A stretch of DNA of 64,000 bases from an uncultured Eubacteriales bacterium (GCA_900544295.1 UQUO01000002.1:123044-187043); one strand, 5' to 3'. Numbered from the stretch's first letter, positions 34,048 to 43,513 are shown. Translations and numbers: made by a program. The notes: generated by a model from the letters alone, not told the origin.

Positions 34048-34735
34048 TCACTCCTTCTTGACTTTTGGATCATCGAGCTGCGCGGACCGGACGGTGGTCT
34101 GCCGTGCCGCGCTCCGTTCATCCGGGATCTTCCTGGCCATCAGACAGCACATCGGCGCCAACGAACTTCCGAGAAGCTGATGGCGAACGATGGAATAGCC
34201 GCGCTCGGACAGGTATGCCATCAGCTCCCCGGCAGTCCAGACGTGGTACACCCGAAAGCCTGAAAGCCCCATGAACCAGAGCCGGAGTCTGGCGCTTCGG
34301 CTTTTGCCCCAGACAAAGGTGGGGGCGAACAGCCATCCCCCCCGGCTTCAGAACCCGCCAGGCTTCCGCCAGAGCTTTTTCCGGGTGAGGCATGACATGG
34401 AGGGCGTTGGAGATCACGACCGCATCGAAGCTCTCCGGCCCGTAGGGCAGCTTGGTGGCGTCCTGGACGGAAAAGTGGAGCCGGGACGAATGCATCTGCT
34501 TTTTGGCCTGACGGATCATTTCAGCTGAAAAGTCGGTTGCCTCCCAGCTCCGGACACATGGAGACAGCGGCACGGACAGCTGACCTGTTCCGCAGGCCAA
34601 CTCCAGCACATCCATGTCCCGTTTCAGAAAAGGACGCATTGCTTTGCAGATCTGCTGATAGGTCGCCTGAGAGCGGCGCATGAAGCCGGCGTAATGCCGT
34701 GAAAACCGCTCCCAAAACTGCTTGTTGTCATCCAT
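34048..34735 (-). pseudogene. Class I methyltransferase gene, frameshifted in a G7 tract
   Basis: The frame from ATG 34735 has a proper methyltransferase: VLELACGTGQLSVPL (motif I), ISNALHVMPHPEKAL, and AWRVLKPGG, then goes out of frame at seven G (34343-34337 on the minus strand). With six G it would read KPGGWLFAPTFVWGKS and continue in the frame ending at 34048 (FMGLSGFRVYHVWTAGELM...LAPMCCLMARKIPD), giving about 228 residues. So one extra G truncates the protein. The change may be a sequencing slip, a true null allele or slip-strand switching. First gene of a unit with the HMA and 47-residue genes, behind operator c. Confidence 0.8.
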
Positions 34736-34758
34736 ACAGTATGGTCACCTCAATAACG

Positions 34759-34774
34759 GTTAGCGTTTGCTAAC
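34759..34774 (-). promoter_or_regulatory. DtxR-type operator (site c), methyltransferase-HMA unit
   Basis: GTTAGC-GTTT-GCTAAC, perfect arms, four bases downstream of the -10 of the promoter at 34778-34806. Confidence 0.78.
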
Positions 34775-34777
34775 TAC

Positions 34778-34806
34778 ATCATACTCTTTGTCGCATGAAA
34801 TTGCAA
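34778..34806 (-). promoter_or_regulatory. Promoter of the methyltransferase-HMA unit
   Basis: Minus strand TTGCAA (34806-34801), 17 bases, TATGAT (34783-34778). Confidence 0.65.
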
Positions 34807-34868
34807 GATGCCGCCATATTGGTTTTGCATGTTCTCCGGGATCAATCAAGGGAAGAAGCTGGAACGAA

Positions 34869-34898
34869 GAATGACCGGGACACGCATCCCGGTCATTC
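34869..34898. terminator. Terminator after the first ABC pair
   Basis: GAATGACCGGGA / TCCCGGTCATTC, 12-bp stem, 6-base loop; T-run on the plus side. Confidence 0.7.
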
Positions 34899-34919
34899 TT
34901 TTCTTTCGCGCCTCTGCCT

Positions 34920-36659
34920 TTACCGGCACCAACCGGTGGGATTGGAGCGGGCGGTGATGAAGCGGCGATAAATGCCCTCCTCCTCCATAAGTGTGTCGTG
35001 GGCGCCAGCCTGAACGATGCGCCCCTGGTCGATAACCAAGATCTCATCGGCGTGACGAATGGTATTGAGCCGGTGGGCAATGACCAGCAGGGTCTTGCCC
35101 CGGCACAGTTGGGTGATGGCCTCTTGGATGTAGCTCTCATTGTCGGCGTCCACGCTGGCAGTGGCCTCATCCAGAATGACGATGGGAGCATCCTTCAGAA
35201 TGCAGCGGGCAATGGAGATTCGCTGCCGCTCTCCGCCAGATAGGCTGGCTCCACCTTCGCCGATGACAGTGTCAAAGCCGTCGGGCAGTTCCATGATGAA
35301 GTCATAGCATCGGGCTTTTCTGGCCGCCTCATAGACCTCCTCCCGTGTGGCGTCTGTCCGTCCCATGGCGATGTTGTTATAGACGGTATCCTGGAATAAG
35401 TAGACCCGCTGGAACACCATAGAGATCTGATCCATCAGATCAGAAAGAGGAATATCGCGGATGTCCCTGCCCCGCACCAGGATCTGTCCCTGTTTGACAT
35501 CCCAAAACCGGGAGAGCAGGTTGGCTACCGTACTTTTACCGCCGCCGGAGGGGCCCACCAGGGCCAGCATCCGGTTTTTCTCCAGCGTGAAAGAGACATC
35601 ATGCAGTACCTCTTTCTCCCCGTAGGCAAAGGTGACATTTCGGAACTCCACCTCCGGGGCACCGCCGGCTTTGGGTAAGGTCTCCCGGCCCCGGTCAGGT
35701 AGTTCTGGCTGGGCCAGTACCGCCTCGATCCGGTCCATGCAGGCGTTCATCACCGTCAGGCGGGTGGCTTGGCTGTAGAGTGCCTTAATGGGGCCGAAGA
35801 GGTCAAAGACGAAGAGCAAGACACCCAGCAGGAAGGTGATGGAGAGCTGCCCACGGCCATAGAGCCAGAGTGACAGGGGGATTATCAGCACCGAGCCCAG
35901 ACCGCACACCAGATAGAGGGCCCGCATCCAGGGAGCCTGGCTCTCCTCGAACTCGATGCTGACCTTGCGGCTCCGGGCGAAATTTTCGGTGAGCTGCTCG
36001 GAACGCTCTCCCAGCAGGTTGAAGGTCTTGGCAATACCAATGCCCTCCACATAGTCCAGCACTGCCCGTGTGAGAGCCTCGCTCTGCTCCTGTCGGACAT
36101 CAGAGTGAGCCAGGGTGCTCCCCAGGGAAGCGCGGCCCAGCTGCCAAATGATCCCTACCACCACCAAGGCGGCCAGTCCCAGCCAGGGATTCAGGAAGGC
36201 CAGCCACAGCACAAGAATGGCTTGGGCAAAGGTATAGCTCATCATGTTGGCAATGTCGTGCATACAGTTCTCCTCAATGAACACCATGTCGGTGGACAGA
36301 ACGGAACTGATTTTGCCGATGTTGCCCTCTGTGAAATAGCCCATGGGCAGGCGGCGCAGATGCCGTCCCAGCTCCATGCGCAGATCGGCGAATACCATAT
36401 AGCCCGCCGCGGCCTGGAGCCGGTCGGCGATGTTCTGGCACAGGCACTCCAGCAGAACGCAGCCCACCGTGCCCACCGCCAGCCACAGGCACAGCCGTGC
36501 CGTCATGGTTCCCTGGAGAAAAGCGCTCAGGGCCAAGAAGGACAGACCGATGGGGGCCTTGGACAGCATGGCCTTCAGGAACGCAAAGACAAAGGCCAGC
36601 TTGATCCGCCCCTGATAGGGGCCGGATACGGACAGGATTCGTTTCATCAGCGCGATCAT
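34920..36659 (-). CDS. Half-size ABC transporter, pair 1 second subunit (YbtPQ/IrtAB-like)
   Basis: 579 residues: six-helix ABC type-I exporter-fold membrane domain (about 1-310) and nucleotide-binding domain (330-579) with Walker A VGPSGGGKST, signature LSGGERQRISIARCILKDAP and Walker B IVILDEAT. Start at 36659 because its ATG overlaps the stop of the upstream subunit (ATGA). The two form a heterodimer. Homologues with this pairing either export drugs or peptides or, as YbtPQ and IrtAB, import ferric siderophores; the operator and neighbours favour a metal-linked role. Confidence 0.87.
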   Translation of the reverse strand: MIALMKRILSVSGPYQGRIKLAFVFAFLKAMLSKAPIGLSFLALSAFLQGTMTARLCLWLAVGTVGCVLLECLCQNIADRLQAAAGYMVFADLRMELGRHLRRLPMGYFTEGNIGKISSVLSTDMVFIEENCMHDIANMMSYTFAQAILVLWLAFLNPWLGLAALVVVGIIWQLGRASLGSTLAHSDVRQEQSEALTRAVLDYVEGIGIAKTFNLLGERSEQLTENFARSRKVSIEFEESQAPWMRALYLVCGLGSVLIIPLSLWLYGRGQLSITFLLGVLLFVFDLFGPIKALYSQATRLTVMNACMDRIEAVLAQPELPDRGRETLPKAGGAPEVEFRNVTFAYGEKEVLHDVSFTLEKNRMLALVGPSGGGKSTVANLLSRFWDVKQGQILVRGRDIRDIPLSDLMDQISMVFQRVYLFQDTVYNNIAMGRTDATREEVYEAARKARCYDFIMELPDGFDTVIGEGGASLSGGERQRISIARCILKDAPIVILDEATASVDADNESYIQEAITQLCRGKTLLVIAHRLNTIRHADEILVIDQGRIVQAGAHDTLMEEEGIYRRFITARSNPTGWCR

Positions 36660-38407
36660 GCCTCGTCGCCTCCTTTCTCCGCAGAGACACGCCAGGCAGC
36701 GGCTCCCTCGGCAGCCCGCCACAGTTTTTCATAGGCGGGGCAAGTCTTTCGCAAGGTATCGTGGCGGCCAATCCCTGCCACATTGCCCTGATCCAGCACC
36801 ACGATCTGATCGGCACCTGCAATGGACTGAAGCCGGTGGGCGATGACGATGACCGTCTTGCCCCGGATCACCTCGGCAATGGCGGCGTTCATTTTCTCCT
36901 CATTCTCCGGATCCAAAAAAGCGGTGGCCTCATCCAGCACCACGATGGGAGCGTCCTTCAAAATCGCCCGGGCCAGGGCGATCCGCTGCCGCTCCCCGCC
37001 GGAAAGCCCTTTGCCGCCATCGCCAGCCATGGTATAGATTCCTTTTTCCAGCTGTTTCAGAAACTCTCCGCATTGAGCCCGTTCCGCCGCCGCCAGCACC
37101 TCCTCGTCGGTGGCACCGGGTCTTCCCAGCCGGATGTTCTCCAACAGGCTGGTGTTGAACAGGAACTGCTCCTGCGCGACGAAGGAGATCTGCTCATTCA
37201 GAGAGGCGAGGGACATCTCTCGCAGGTCCTGCCCCCCCAGCGTGATGCGTCCGTCCGTCACATCGTAAAAGTGGACCAGCAGCTTGGCAAGGGTCGACTT
37301 CCCGCTGCCGGATTCTCCCACCAAAGCAGTAAGGCTCCCCTGTGGGACAGAGAAAGTGACGCCGTGGAGGACTTCGTCCTTTTCATAAGAAAACCGCACA
37401 TTCTCAAAGCGGATCTGCAAATCGTTTCCGTTGAAATCCGTTTTTCCTTCTTTCAGGGGCGGAATGTTGAACAGAGATTCCATCTGATCGATCTTGTAGC
37501 TCAGCTGGGGCAGCACCGACATAAAATTCATGGCTCGAACCAGAGGCGGTCCCACAGAAAAGGACATGCACAATACCAGCGCGTAATCCGGCAAGGTGGA
37601 GGCGCCGGTGAGCACCAGATATCCGCCGACCGGCAGCAGAACCAGCGCCACGCAGGGCAAAATGCTGGTGTAGAGGGCCATCCACAGCCAGCAGGCCCGG
37701 AACCAATCCAGAGTAAAATCACGGTAGTTTTTTACATCGGTCTCAAAGCGGTGATAGGACTCTCCGTCCCGGTTGAAGACTTTCACGACTTCCATGCCGT
37801 TGATGTACTCCACGATGGTGTTGTTCATTTTCTGCCCGGCGGCGTAGTAGTTCCCCATCTTGCTCATGCCGGAGCGGTACATCATGCCCATAGCCAGCAC
37901 GCCCAGCGGAAGGGAGCAGAGGGAAAGCAGACCCAGCTTCCAGTCCGTGAGGAACATGGCCGCAAATACCACCACCGGCACCGCCAGATTGGACAGCCCT
38001 TCCGGCAGGGCGTGGGCCAGCAACAGCTCCATGCTCTCGATGTCGTCAATGAACATCTTCTTCCAGACTCCAACGCCCTTCTCCTGGATCGCGCCCAGGG
38101 GCTGCTTTTCCAGCTTGCTCTGGAGATGGAGCCGGAGGTTTTCCAAAGTATGATAGGCGGAGCGATGAGACAGAGCCAGCCCCTCCACATAGAGAAGGCC
38201 GTAGAGGACCATGCACAGAGCCATGGCCCCGGCGTTGAACAGGGTTTCCTCCAATGTGAGACTGCCCCCAGTCAGCAGGGGTCTCAGCAGGCGGTAGAGG
38301 AAGAAATAGGGCAGCACGCTCATGGCCACGCCGGCCACCAGTACCAGAATGGAGGCATAAGTCGTCTTCCGGTGGCGTCCAGTGTAGCGCAGGACTTTTT
38401 GAAACAC
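36656..38407 (-). CDS. Half-size ABC transporter, pair 1 first subunit
   Basis: 583 residues; membrane domain (about 10-310; six spans) and nucleotide-binding domain (340-583) with Walker A VGESGSGKSTL, signature GLSGGERQRIALARA and Walker B IVVLDEAT. GTG start at 38407, ten bases after AAGGAG. Behind operator d, 18 bases upstream of the start codon. A TetR regulator lies upstream on the same strand, with a terminator between them. Confidence 0.87.
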   Translation of the reverse strand: MFQKVLRYTGRHRKTTYASILVLVAGVAMSVLPYFFLYRLLRPLLTGGSLTLEETLFNAGAMALCMVLYGLLYVEGLALSHRSAYHTLENLRLHLQSKLEKQPLGAIQEKGVGVWKKMFIDDIESMELLLAHALPEGLSNLAVPVVVFAAMFLTDWKLGLLSLCSLPLGVLAMGMMYRSGMSKMGNYYAAGQKMNNTIVEYINGMEVVKVFNRDGESYHRFETDVKNYRDFTLDWFRACWLWMALYTSILPCVALVLLPVGGYLVLTGASTLPDYALVLCMSFSVGPPLVRAMNFMSVLPQLSYKIDQMESLFNIPPLKEGKTDFNGNDLQIRFENVRFSYEKDEVLHGVTFSVPQGSLTALVGESGSGKSTLAKLLVHFYDVTDGRITLGGQDLREMSLASLNEQISFVAQEQFLFNTSLLENIRLGRPGATDEEVLAAAERAQCGEFLKQLEKGIYTMAGDGGKGLSGGERQRIALARAILKDAPIVVLDEATAFLDPENEEKMNAAIAEVIRGKTVIVIAHRLQSIAGADQIVVLDQGNVAGIGRHDTLRKTCPAYEKLWRAAEGAAAWRVSAEKGGDEA

Positions 38408-38424
38408 AGTATCACTCCTTTTTA

Positions 38425-38440
38425 GTTAGTTATTGCTAAC
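38425..38440 (-). promoter_or_regulatory. DtxR-type operator (site d), ABC pair 1
   Basis: GTTAGT-TATT-GCTAAC, one mismatch in the left arm; directly before the ribosome site of the first subunit. Confidence 0.72.
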
Positions 38441-38451
38441 TTATTAGCGAG

Positions 38452-38477
38452 AAAAAAGCCTCCGCAGAGGCGTTTTT
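38452..38477. terminator. Terminator after the first TetR gene
   Basis: AAAAAAGCCTC-CGCA-GAGGCGTTTTT, T-run on both strands. Confidence 0.85.
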
Positions 38478-39097
38478 CATCCCTTGGGGAATCCCAGGGC
38501 AGCGTACCAGTCAAAGAGACGGCAGACCAAAGTGCAGTGGCGCTGGATCTCCGGCCAGGCGAAGGCGTGGATAAAGGGCTCGTAAATGGTGGTCCAGAAG
38601 GCGGACAGGACTACATGGAGCTCCTCCTGCGTCATATCCACAGTACACAAGCCCCGGCGTCTGGCCTCAGCATAGTAGGTCCAGGTGCCTTCCGTCATTT
38701 TCTCCACCCAGTCGTGCTGGAAGTTGGCGTAGGCAGTACCCTCCGCTCCGGTAAGCAGCAGAACAAAGCCATCCCGCCGCTCATTGAGAAAGCGGAACCA
38801 CCACAGCATATATTCCTCATCCATATACCACGCCCGGATCAGGTCTTCGTCGGAGAGGGCGGATGCCGGCACCGCCGTCCGCTCCTCATAAACAGCATCC
38901 AAATCCGCCACCGTATCCGCCACCACAGCGCGAAACAGCTCCTCTTTTCCGGCGTAACGCTTATAAAGGGCGCCGGTTGTCACCCCAGCCCGCTGGCAGA
39001 TGGATTTCAGGGAAGCCCTCTCAAAGCCAAGCGCCAGGAACTCCTCTCTGGCACTGTCCATGATCCGAGGGTCGATGGAAGTATCCGGTCTTGCCAT
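38477..39097 (-). CDS. TetR-family regulator 1
   Basis: 206 residues from the ATG at 39097 (GGGAGGGG six bases before). N-terminal helix-turn-helix (ARPDTSIDPRIMDSAREEFL then LKSICQRAGVTTGALYKRYAG, about 10-50); C-terminal ligand domain of its own type with FLNERRDGFVLLLTGAEGT near 105. Likely represses its own promoter (operator 39123-39148) and perhaps the adjacent ABC pair 1. Divergent from TetR 2. Effector unknown. Confidence 0.88.
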   Translation of the reverse strand: MARPDTSIDPRIMDSAREEFLALGFERASLKSICQRAGVTTGALYKRYAGKEELFRAVVADTVADLDAVYEERTAVPASALSDEDLIRAWYMDEEYMLWWFRFLNERRDGFVLLLTGAEGTAYANFQHDWVEKMTEGTWTYYAEARRRGLCTVDMTQEELHVVLSAFWTTIYEPFIHAFAWPEIQRHCTLVCRLFDWYAALGFPKG

Positions 39098-39122
39098 AAC
39101 ACCCCTCCCAACGAATGATAAT

Positions 39123-39148
39123 TTGATTACCGATAATCCGATTATCAA
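39123..39148 (-). promoter_or_regulatory. Imperfect palindrome, probable operator of TetR 1
   Basis: TTGATTACCGA / CCGATTATCAA arms around a 4-base centre, abutting the -10 of the TetR 1 promoter. Confidence 0.6.
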
Positions 39149-39175
39149 TATAGCATCCCTTTCTGCCCCTGTCAA
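39147..39175 (-). promoter_or_regulatory. Promoter of TetR 1
   Basis: Minus strand TTGACA (39175-39170), 17 bases, TATATT (39152-39147). Confidence 0.8.
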
Positions 39176-39189
39176 GGGGAAATCCTCTC

Positions 39190-39218
39190 TTGACAAACTC
39201 GCTTTTTGGTTGTATATT
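39190..39218 (+). promoter_or_regulatory. Promoter of TetR 2
   Basis: TTGACA (39190-39195), 17 bases, TATATT (39213-39218). Confidence 0.82.
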
Positions 39219-39248
39219 CAAAACATCGTTATAAAACACTGTTTTGAA
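39217..39248 (+). promoter_or_regulatory. Palindromic operator of TetR 2
   Basis: TTCAAAACA (39217-39225) and TGTTTTGAA (39240-39248), perfect 9-bp arms overlapping the -10, 15 bases before the start codon. Confidence 0.7.
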
Positions 39249-39263
39249 TTGCGAGGCGATACC

Positions 39264-39893
39264 ATGGCAAAGCAGATCGAAGGGGTCTATGAAAATGTAC
39301 TCCGCTGCGCCCGTCGGGAATTTTTGGAAAAGGGTTTTGCTCTGGCATCCCTGCGGGATATCGCCAAGGCGGCGGGAACCAGCACCGGCTCCATCTATAC
39401 CCGCTTTACTGACAAGGCGGGATTGTTCCGGGCCCTGGTGGAGCCTGCCGCGGGAGAGCTGAAGCGCCGTTTTTTGGAGATTCAGGAGTCTTTTCACCAG
39501 TTTGACGGCCCAACCCAGCAGGAGGAGATGGGGCGTTACACCGCCCATGCCCAGGAGGGACTGTTTGACTACATCTATGAGCACCTGCCGGAGTTTGAAC
39601 TGCTACTCCGCCGGGCCGCCGGGACGGAATATGCCCACTATATTGACGAGTTGGTGGAGATCGAAGTCAGTTACACCTACAAATACATGGAGGTCATCGG
39701 CTGTGAGAGCGTCCGCTCCGGTCAGGTCACCGAGGACTTGATCCATATCGTTACCACCGCCTACTTCAACGGAATGTTTGAGCCGGTGCGGCACCGCATG
39801 GATAAGGCCCGGGCGCTCCACTATGTCCGCCAGCTCAACCGCTATCACATGGCAGGATTTGAAACGATTTTTTATCCTGAAAACTTCCGGTAG
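39264..39893 (+). CDS. TetR-family regulator 2
   Basis: 209 residues with helix-turn-helix ASLRDIAKAAGTSTGSIYTRF (about 28-48) and a C-terminal ligand domain whose middle (FELLLRRAAGTEYAHYIDEL, VEIEVSYTYKYMEVI) is clearly shared with TetR 3, so the two are paralogues. Its promoter carries an overlapping palindrome, implying autorepression. It precedes ABC pair 2 on the same strand, separated by a terminator and operator e. Confidence 0.9.
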   Translation: MAKQIEGVYENVLRCARREFLEKGFALASLRDIAKAAGTSTGSIYTRFTDKAGLFRALVEPAAGELKRRFLEIQESFHQFDGPTQQEEMGRYTAHAQEGLFDYIYEHLPEFELLLRRAAGTEYAHYIDELVEIEVSYTYKYMEVIGCESVRSGQVTEDLIHIVTTAYFNGMFEPVRHRMDKARALHYVRQLNRYHMAGFETIFYPENFR

Positions 39894-39895
39894 TG

Positions 39896-39922
39896 CAAAA
39901 GGCCGCTTTTCCGGCGGCCTTT
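39896..39922 (+). terminator. Terminator after TetR 2
   Basis: AAAAGGCCGC / GCGGCCTTTT stem with a short loop, then CAT; T-rich end. Confidence 0.75.
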
Positions 39923-39936
39923 TCATAGAACCAAAG

Positions 39937-39952
39937 GTTAGCAACAACTAAC
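39937..39952 (+). promoter_or_regulatory. DtxR-type operator (site e), ABC pair 2
   Basis: GTTAGC-AACA-ACTAAC, one mismatch in the right arm, three bases before the ribosome site of ABC pair 2. Confidence 0.72.
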
Positions 39953-39968
39953 TAAAGGAGGCTTATTT

Positions 39969-41714
39969 ATGCGGCAAACACAAAGCCCACTGCTGCGGTT
40001 GTGGCAGCTGGGCAGGGATCATCACGGTGGCCTGATTGCCGCCATCTTCTGCGCGGTGGCGGGTGTCCTGCTGGGTCTGCTGCCGTATCTCTCGGCAGGG
40101 CGTATCCTGGTAGCGCTTCTCACCGGGCAGCGGGACTGGAACTTCTATCTTCTGTGGTGCATGGTGGCCCTTGGTGGCTATCTGGCCAAAACTCTGCTTT
40201 ACAATCTGGCGCTCTCCCTCTCCCACAAGGCCACCTTCCAGATCCTGCGGGACATCCGGAAGATGGTTCTGTCCAAAATGCCCCGCTTACCCTTGGGAGA
40301 CATTCTGGACACCTCCAGCGGCCGGCTCAAACAGATCGTGGTAGATCAGGTGGAGAGTATGGAGACGACACTGGCCCACCTGCTGCCGGAGATGACCTCC
40401 AATCTGCTGGCGCCGGTATGCGTTCTCGTGTATCTGTTTACGCTGGACTGGCGCATGGCATTGCTGAGTCTGGTGTCCATTCCTGTGGGCATGGCTTTTA
40501 TGATGGCCATCATGGGCAGCTATGGCAAGGACTATCAGGGTGCGGTGGAGACGACCCAGGCCATGAACGAGACCATTGTGGAGTACATCGGCGGCATTGA
40601 GGTCATCAAGGCTTTCAATCAGGGAAAGAACTCCTATGAGAAGTTCTCCTCCCGGGTACGAGCCAATGCTGCCTACTACTACAACTGGATGAAGAAATGC
40701 CAGTTTGGAATGGCGCTGGCCTATGCCATCGCTCCCACCACGCTTATTACGGTGCTGCCTGTGGGCTGGATCTTCTACACGGACGGCAGCTTGTCCGCAG
40801 AGGTATTTCTCACCACCATCATCCTGTCCATGAGCATTGTGGGACCTCTCATTGCCGCCATGGGCTTTGTGGATAATCTTGCCAAGGTGGGTACCATCGT
40901 AGGTTCGGTGGACGAGATCCTCCTGAAGCCGGAGCAGGATCACGGAACACAGCCGGCACAGCTGGGAAGACCGGATATCGCCTTGGATCATGTCTCCTTT
41001 GGGTATGCCCAGGACAAGGAGATCCTCCACAACATCTCCCTCACCATTCCGGCCGGCAGCCTCACCGCTTTGGTTGGTCCCTCCGGTTCGGGCAAGTCCA
41101 CCATTGCCAAGCTCATCGCCGGTTTCTGGGATGTGACCGAGGGCCGCATTACCCTGGGCGGCGTGGAGGAAAGCCGTATCCCGCTGGAACAACTCTACGA
41201 CCAAGTGGCCTTTGTTTCTCAGGACAATTACCTCTTTGACGATACCATCCGGGAAAATATCCGTATGGGCCGGGTAAATGCCACTGATCAAGAAGTAGAA
41301 CAAGTCGCCAAAGCCGCCGGATGCGACGGTTTCATCCGCCAGTTGGAGCATGGCTATGACACCCGGGTGGGCGGCGGAGGCGCCCATCTCTCCGGAGGAG
41401 AGCGGCAGCGTATCGCCATCGCCCGGGCTATGCTGAAAAACGCCCCCGTGGTGATTCTGGACGAGGCCACCGCCTACATTGATCCGGAGAATGAAGCGGT
41501 GGTCCAGCGGGCAGTGGCAAAACTGGTGGAGGGTAAGACGGTCATCGTCATTGCCCACCGCCTGTCCACCATCACCGGCGCAGATCAGATCGTGGTGGTG
41601 AAGGATGGAAGCATCGAGGCACAGGGCAGACATGAAGAACTGTTGCGCCATTGCCCGTTGTACGCCGATCTGTGGCAGGCTCACATGGGTGTAAAGGAGG
41701 GAGAAACGGTATGA
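39969..41714 (+). CDS. Half-size ABC transporter, pair 2 first subunit
   Basis: 581 residues: six-span membrane domain (about 20-310) and nucleotide-binding domain (335-581) with Walker A VGPSGSGKSTI, Q-loop AFVSQDNYLFDDT, signature LSGGERQRIAIARAML and Walker B VVILDEAT. AAAGGAGG precedes the ATG. Its TGA overlaps the ATG of the second subunit. It resembles the first subunit of pair 1 (shared VEYI.G.EVIKAFN-type coupling helix). Confidence 0.88.
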   Translation: MRQTQSPLLRLWQLGRDHHGGLIAAIFCAVAGVLLGLLPYLSAGRILVALLTGQRDWNFYLLWCMVALGGYLAKTLLYNLALSLSHKATFQILRDIRKMVLSKMPRLPLGDILDTSSGRLKQIVVDQVESMETTLAHLLPEMTSNLLAPVCVLVYLFTLDWRMALLSLVSIPVGMAFMMAIMGSYGKDYQGAVETTQAMNETIVEYIGGIEVIKAFNQGKNSYEKFSSRVRANAAYYYNWMKKCQFGMALAYAIAPTTLITVLPVGWIFYTDGSLSAEVFLTTIILSMSIVGPLIAAMGFVDNLAKVGTIVGSVDEILLKPEQDHGTQPAQLGRPDIALDHVSFGYAQDKEILHNISLTIPAGSLTALVGPSGSGKSTIAKLIAGFWDVTEGRITLGGVEESRIPLEQLYDQVAFVSQDNYLFDDTIRENIRMGRVNATDQEVEQVAKAAGCDGFIRQLEHGYDTRVGGGGAHLSGGERQRIAIARAMLKNAPVVILDEATAYIDPENEAVVQRAVAKLVEGKTVIVIAHRLSTITGADQIVVVKDGSIEAQGRHEELLRHCPLYADLWQAHMGVKEGETV

Positions 41715-43441
41715 TCGAGACATTCAGAGGTATCTGGCGGTTTGCCGGTAAGGAACAGCGCAACATCCGGCGCTCGGTGATCGCCTGCTTTTTCAATGCG
41801 GTGTTCCATATGTTTGAGATCGCCGCCATTTACTACACCATCCTGGCTCTGCTGGATGGAAAAACCGGCCATGCCACGGCGTGGCAGGCGCTGGGGCTGT
41901 TGGCAGTCAGTATTCTGGGCAGCGCCGTGACCAAGTATTTCTCCCAACTCCAGCAGACCCACGCCGGGTACTTCATGGCGGCCAATAAGCGCGTGGCCAT
42001 CGGGCAGCGGATGAAATCCGTCCCCATGGGCTACTTCAACGACAACAGCCTGGGAGAGCTCACCGGGGTCTGCACCACTGTACTGGACAATGTGGAGACT
42101 GTGGCCCCCATGGTGTTGGTGACCATGCTGGGCGGGATGCTCAACGCTCTGGTCTTTACGGTGATGATCCTGATTTTTGACTGGCGGATCGGTCTCATTG
42201 TGGTGGCGGCCACAGCAGTTTATTTGTTCATCACCTCCGCCATGGAGCAAAAATCCGCCGCCCTCGCCCCGCACCGTCAGAAGTCCGAGGCCAAGTTGGT
42301 GGAGGCGGTGCTGGAATATGTGCAGGGCATGAGCGTGGTGAAGTCCTTCAACCTCACCGGACGGGGCGACCGTGCCCTGCAGGAAGCCCTGGAATACAAT
42401 TGCCGCAGCAACCTGAACATCGAAAAGATGTTCACCCCTTATATTATGGCGCAGGGGATCGCGCTCCAGCTGGGAAGCGTGGCCATGATGCTCTCAGCGG
42501 TATGGTTCTATCTCTCCGGGACCATGATCCTGGCCAACGCCCTGATGGTGGTCATCATGTCCTTCCTGGTCTTTGCTCAGATCTCCTCGGCGGGCAGCGG
42601 CATGTCCCTGCTGCGTATCGTCAGCAGCTGCATGGCCCATGCCGATGAGACGGACGCCATGCCCCAGCTGGCAGAGACCGGTCGGGCCGGCACGCCCAGG
42701 GAGCACAGCATTACCTTCGACCATGTTTCGTTCTCTTATGACCAGCGGCCCATCCTGCGGGATGTATCCTTCACCATCCCGGACAGAACCACCACCGCCA
42801 TCGTGGGCCCCAGCGGCTCCGGGAAAACCACACTTTGTAATCTCATCGCCCGGTTCTGGGATGTGGAGAGTGGCACCGTCCTTGTGGGCGGTCAGAATGT
42901 GAAGGACTATACTCTGGAGGACCTGATGGATCAGATCTCCATGGTATTTCAGAAGGTCTATCTCTTTGCCGACACGGTGGAAAACAACATCAAGTTTGGA
43001 TGCCCCAATGCCACCCACGAGGAAGTGGTGGCTGCGGCGAAGAAGGCCTGCTGCCACGACTTCATTCTCACCCTGCCCCAAGGCTATGACACCGTCATCG
43101 GCGAGGGTGGTTCCAGCCTTTCCGGCGGCGAGAAGCAGCGCATCTCCATTTCTCGGGCTATCCTGAAAGACGCTCCCATCGTGATTCTGGATGAAGCCAC
43201 CGCCAATGTAGACCCGGAGAATGAGGACCGGCTGCAAAAGGCCATTGAGGCCCTGACTCGGAACAAGACCATTCTGATGATCGCTCACCGGCTGAAGACG
43301 GTCCGCAATGCGGATCAGATCCTGGTGCTGGACGGCGGACAGATCGTTCAGCGGGGCACCCACAGCCAGCTCATGGCCCAGGAGGGCCTGTATCAAGCGT
43401 TCGTATCCGGTCGTAAAGAGTCCGGCCAGTGGAAGCTCTGA
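41711..43441 (+). CDS. Half-size ABC transporter, pair 2 second subunit
   Basis: 576 residues from the ATG at 41711 (ATGA overlap; GGAGGGAG upstream). Membrane domain (25-300) and nucleotide-binding domain (330-576): Walker A VGPSGSGKTTLCN, Q-loop SMVFQKVYLFADTVENNI, signature LSGGEKQRISISRA, Walker B IVILDEAT. Closely similar to the second subunit of pair 1 (MDQISMVFQ.VYLF), so the two pairs come from duplication or share ancestry. Confidence 0.88.
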   Translation: MIETFRGIWRFAGKEQRNIRRSVIACFFNAVFHMFEIAAIYYTILALLDGKTGHATAWQALGLLAVSILGSAVTKYFSQLQQTHAGYFMAANKRVAIGQRMKSVPMGYFNDNSLGELTGVCTTVLDNVETVAPMVLVTMLGGMLNALVFTVMILIFDWRIGLIVVAATAVYLFITSAMEQKSAALAPHRQKSEAKLVEAVLEYVQGMSVVKSFNLTGRGDRALQEALEYNCRSNLNIEKMFTPYIMAQGIALQLGSVAMMLSAVWFYLSGTMILANALMVVIMSFLVFAQISSAGSGMSLLRIVSSCMAHADETDAMPQLAETGRAGTPREHSITFDHVSFSYDQRPILRDVSFTIPDRTTTAIVGPSGSGKTTLCNLIARFWDVESGTVLVGGQNVKDYTLEDLMDQISMVFQKVYLFADTVENNIKFGCPNATHEEVVAAAKKACCHDFILTLPQGYDTVIGEGGSSLSGGEKQRISISRAILKDAPIVILDEATANVDPENEDRLQKAIEALTRNKTILMIAHRLKTVRNADQILVLDGGQIVQRGTHSQLMAQEGLYQAFVSGRKESGQWKL

Positions 43442-43469
43442 GCGGGGAAACGCCCAAATCATCAGGAAA

Positions 43470-43513
43470 AAAGGAGTGCCGTCACCGGGTACATTCCGGC
43501 GGCGGCACTCCTG
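43470..43513 (+). terminator. Hairpin after ABC pair 2
   Basis: AGGAGTGCCG / CGGCACTCCT stem around a GC-rich loop, followed by GTTGTG; a weak terminator. Confidence 0.6.

Noticed and set aside
36761..38425. Long antisense open frames opposite the ABC, FtsK and other GC-rich genes (for example 36761-38425 on the plus strand).
   Set aside because: They mirror the codon bias of the real gene, lack ribosome sites and contain no family motif.
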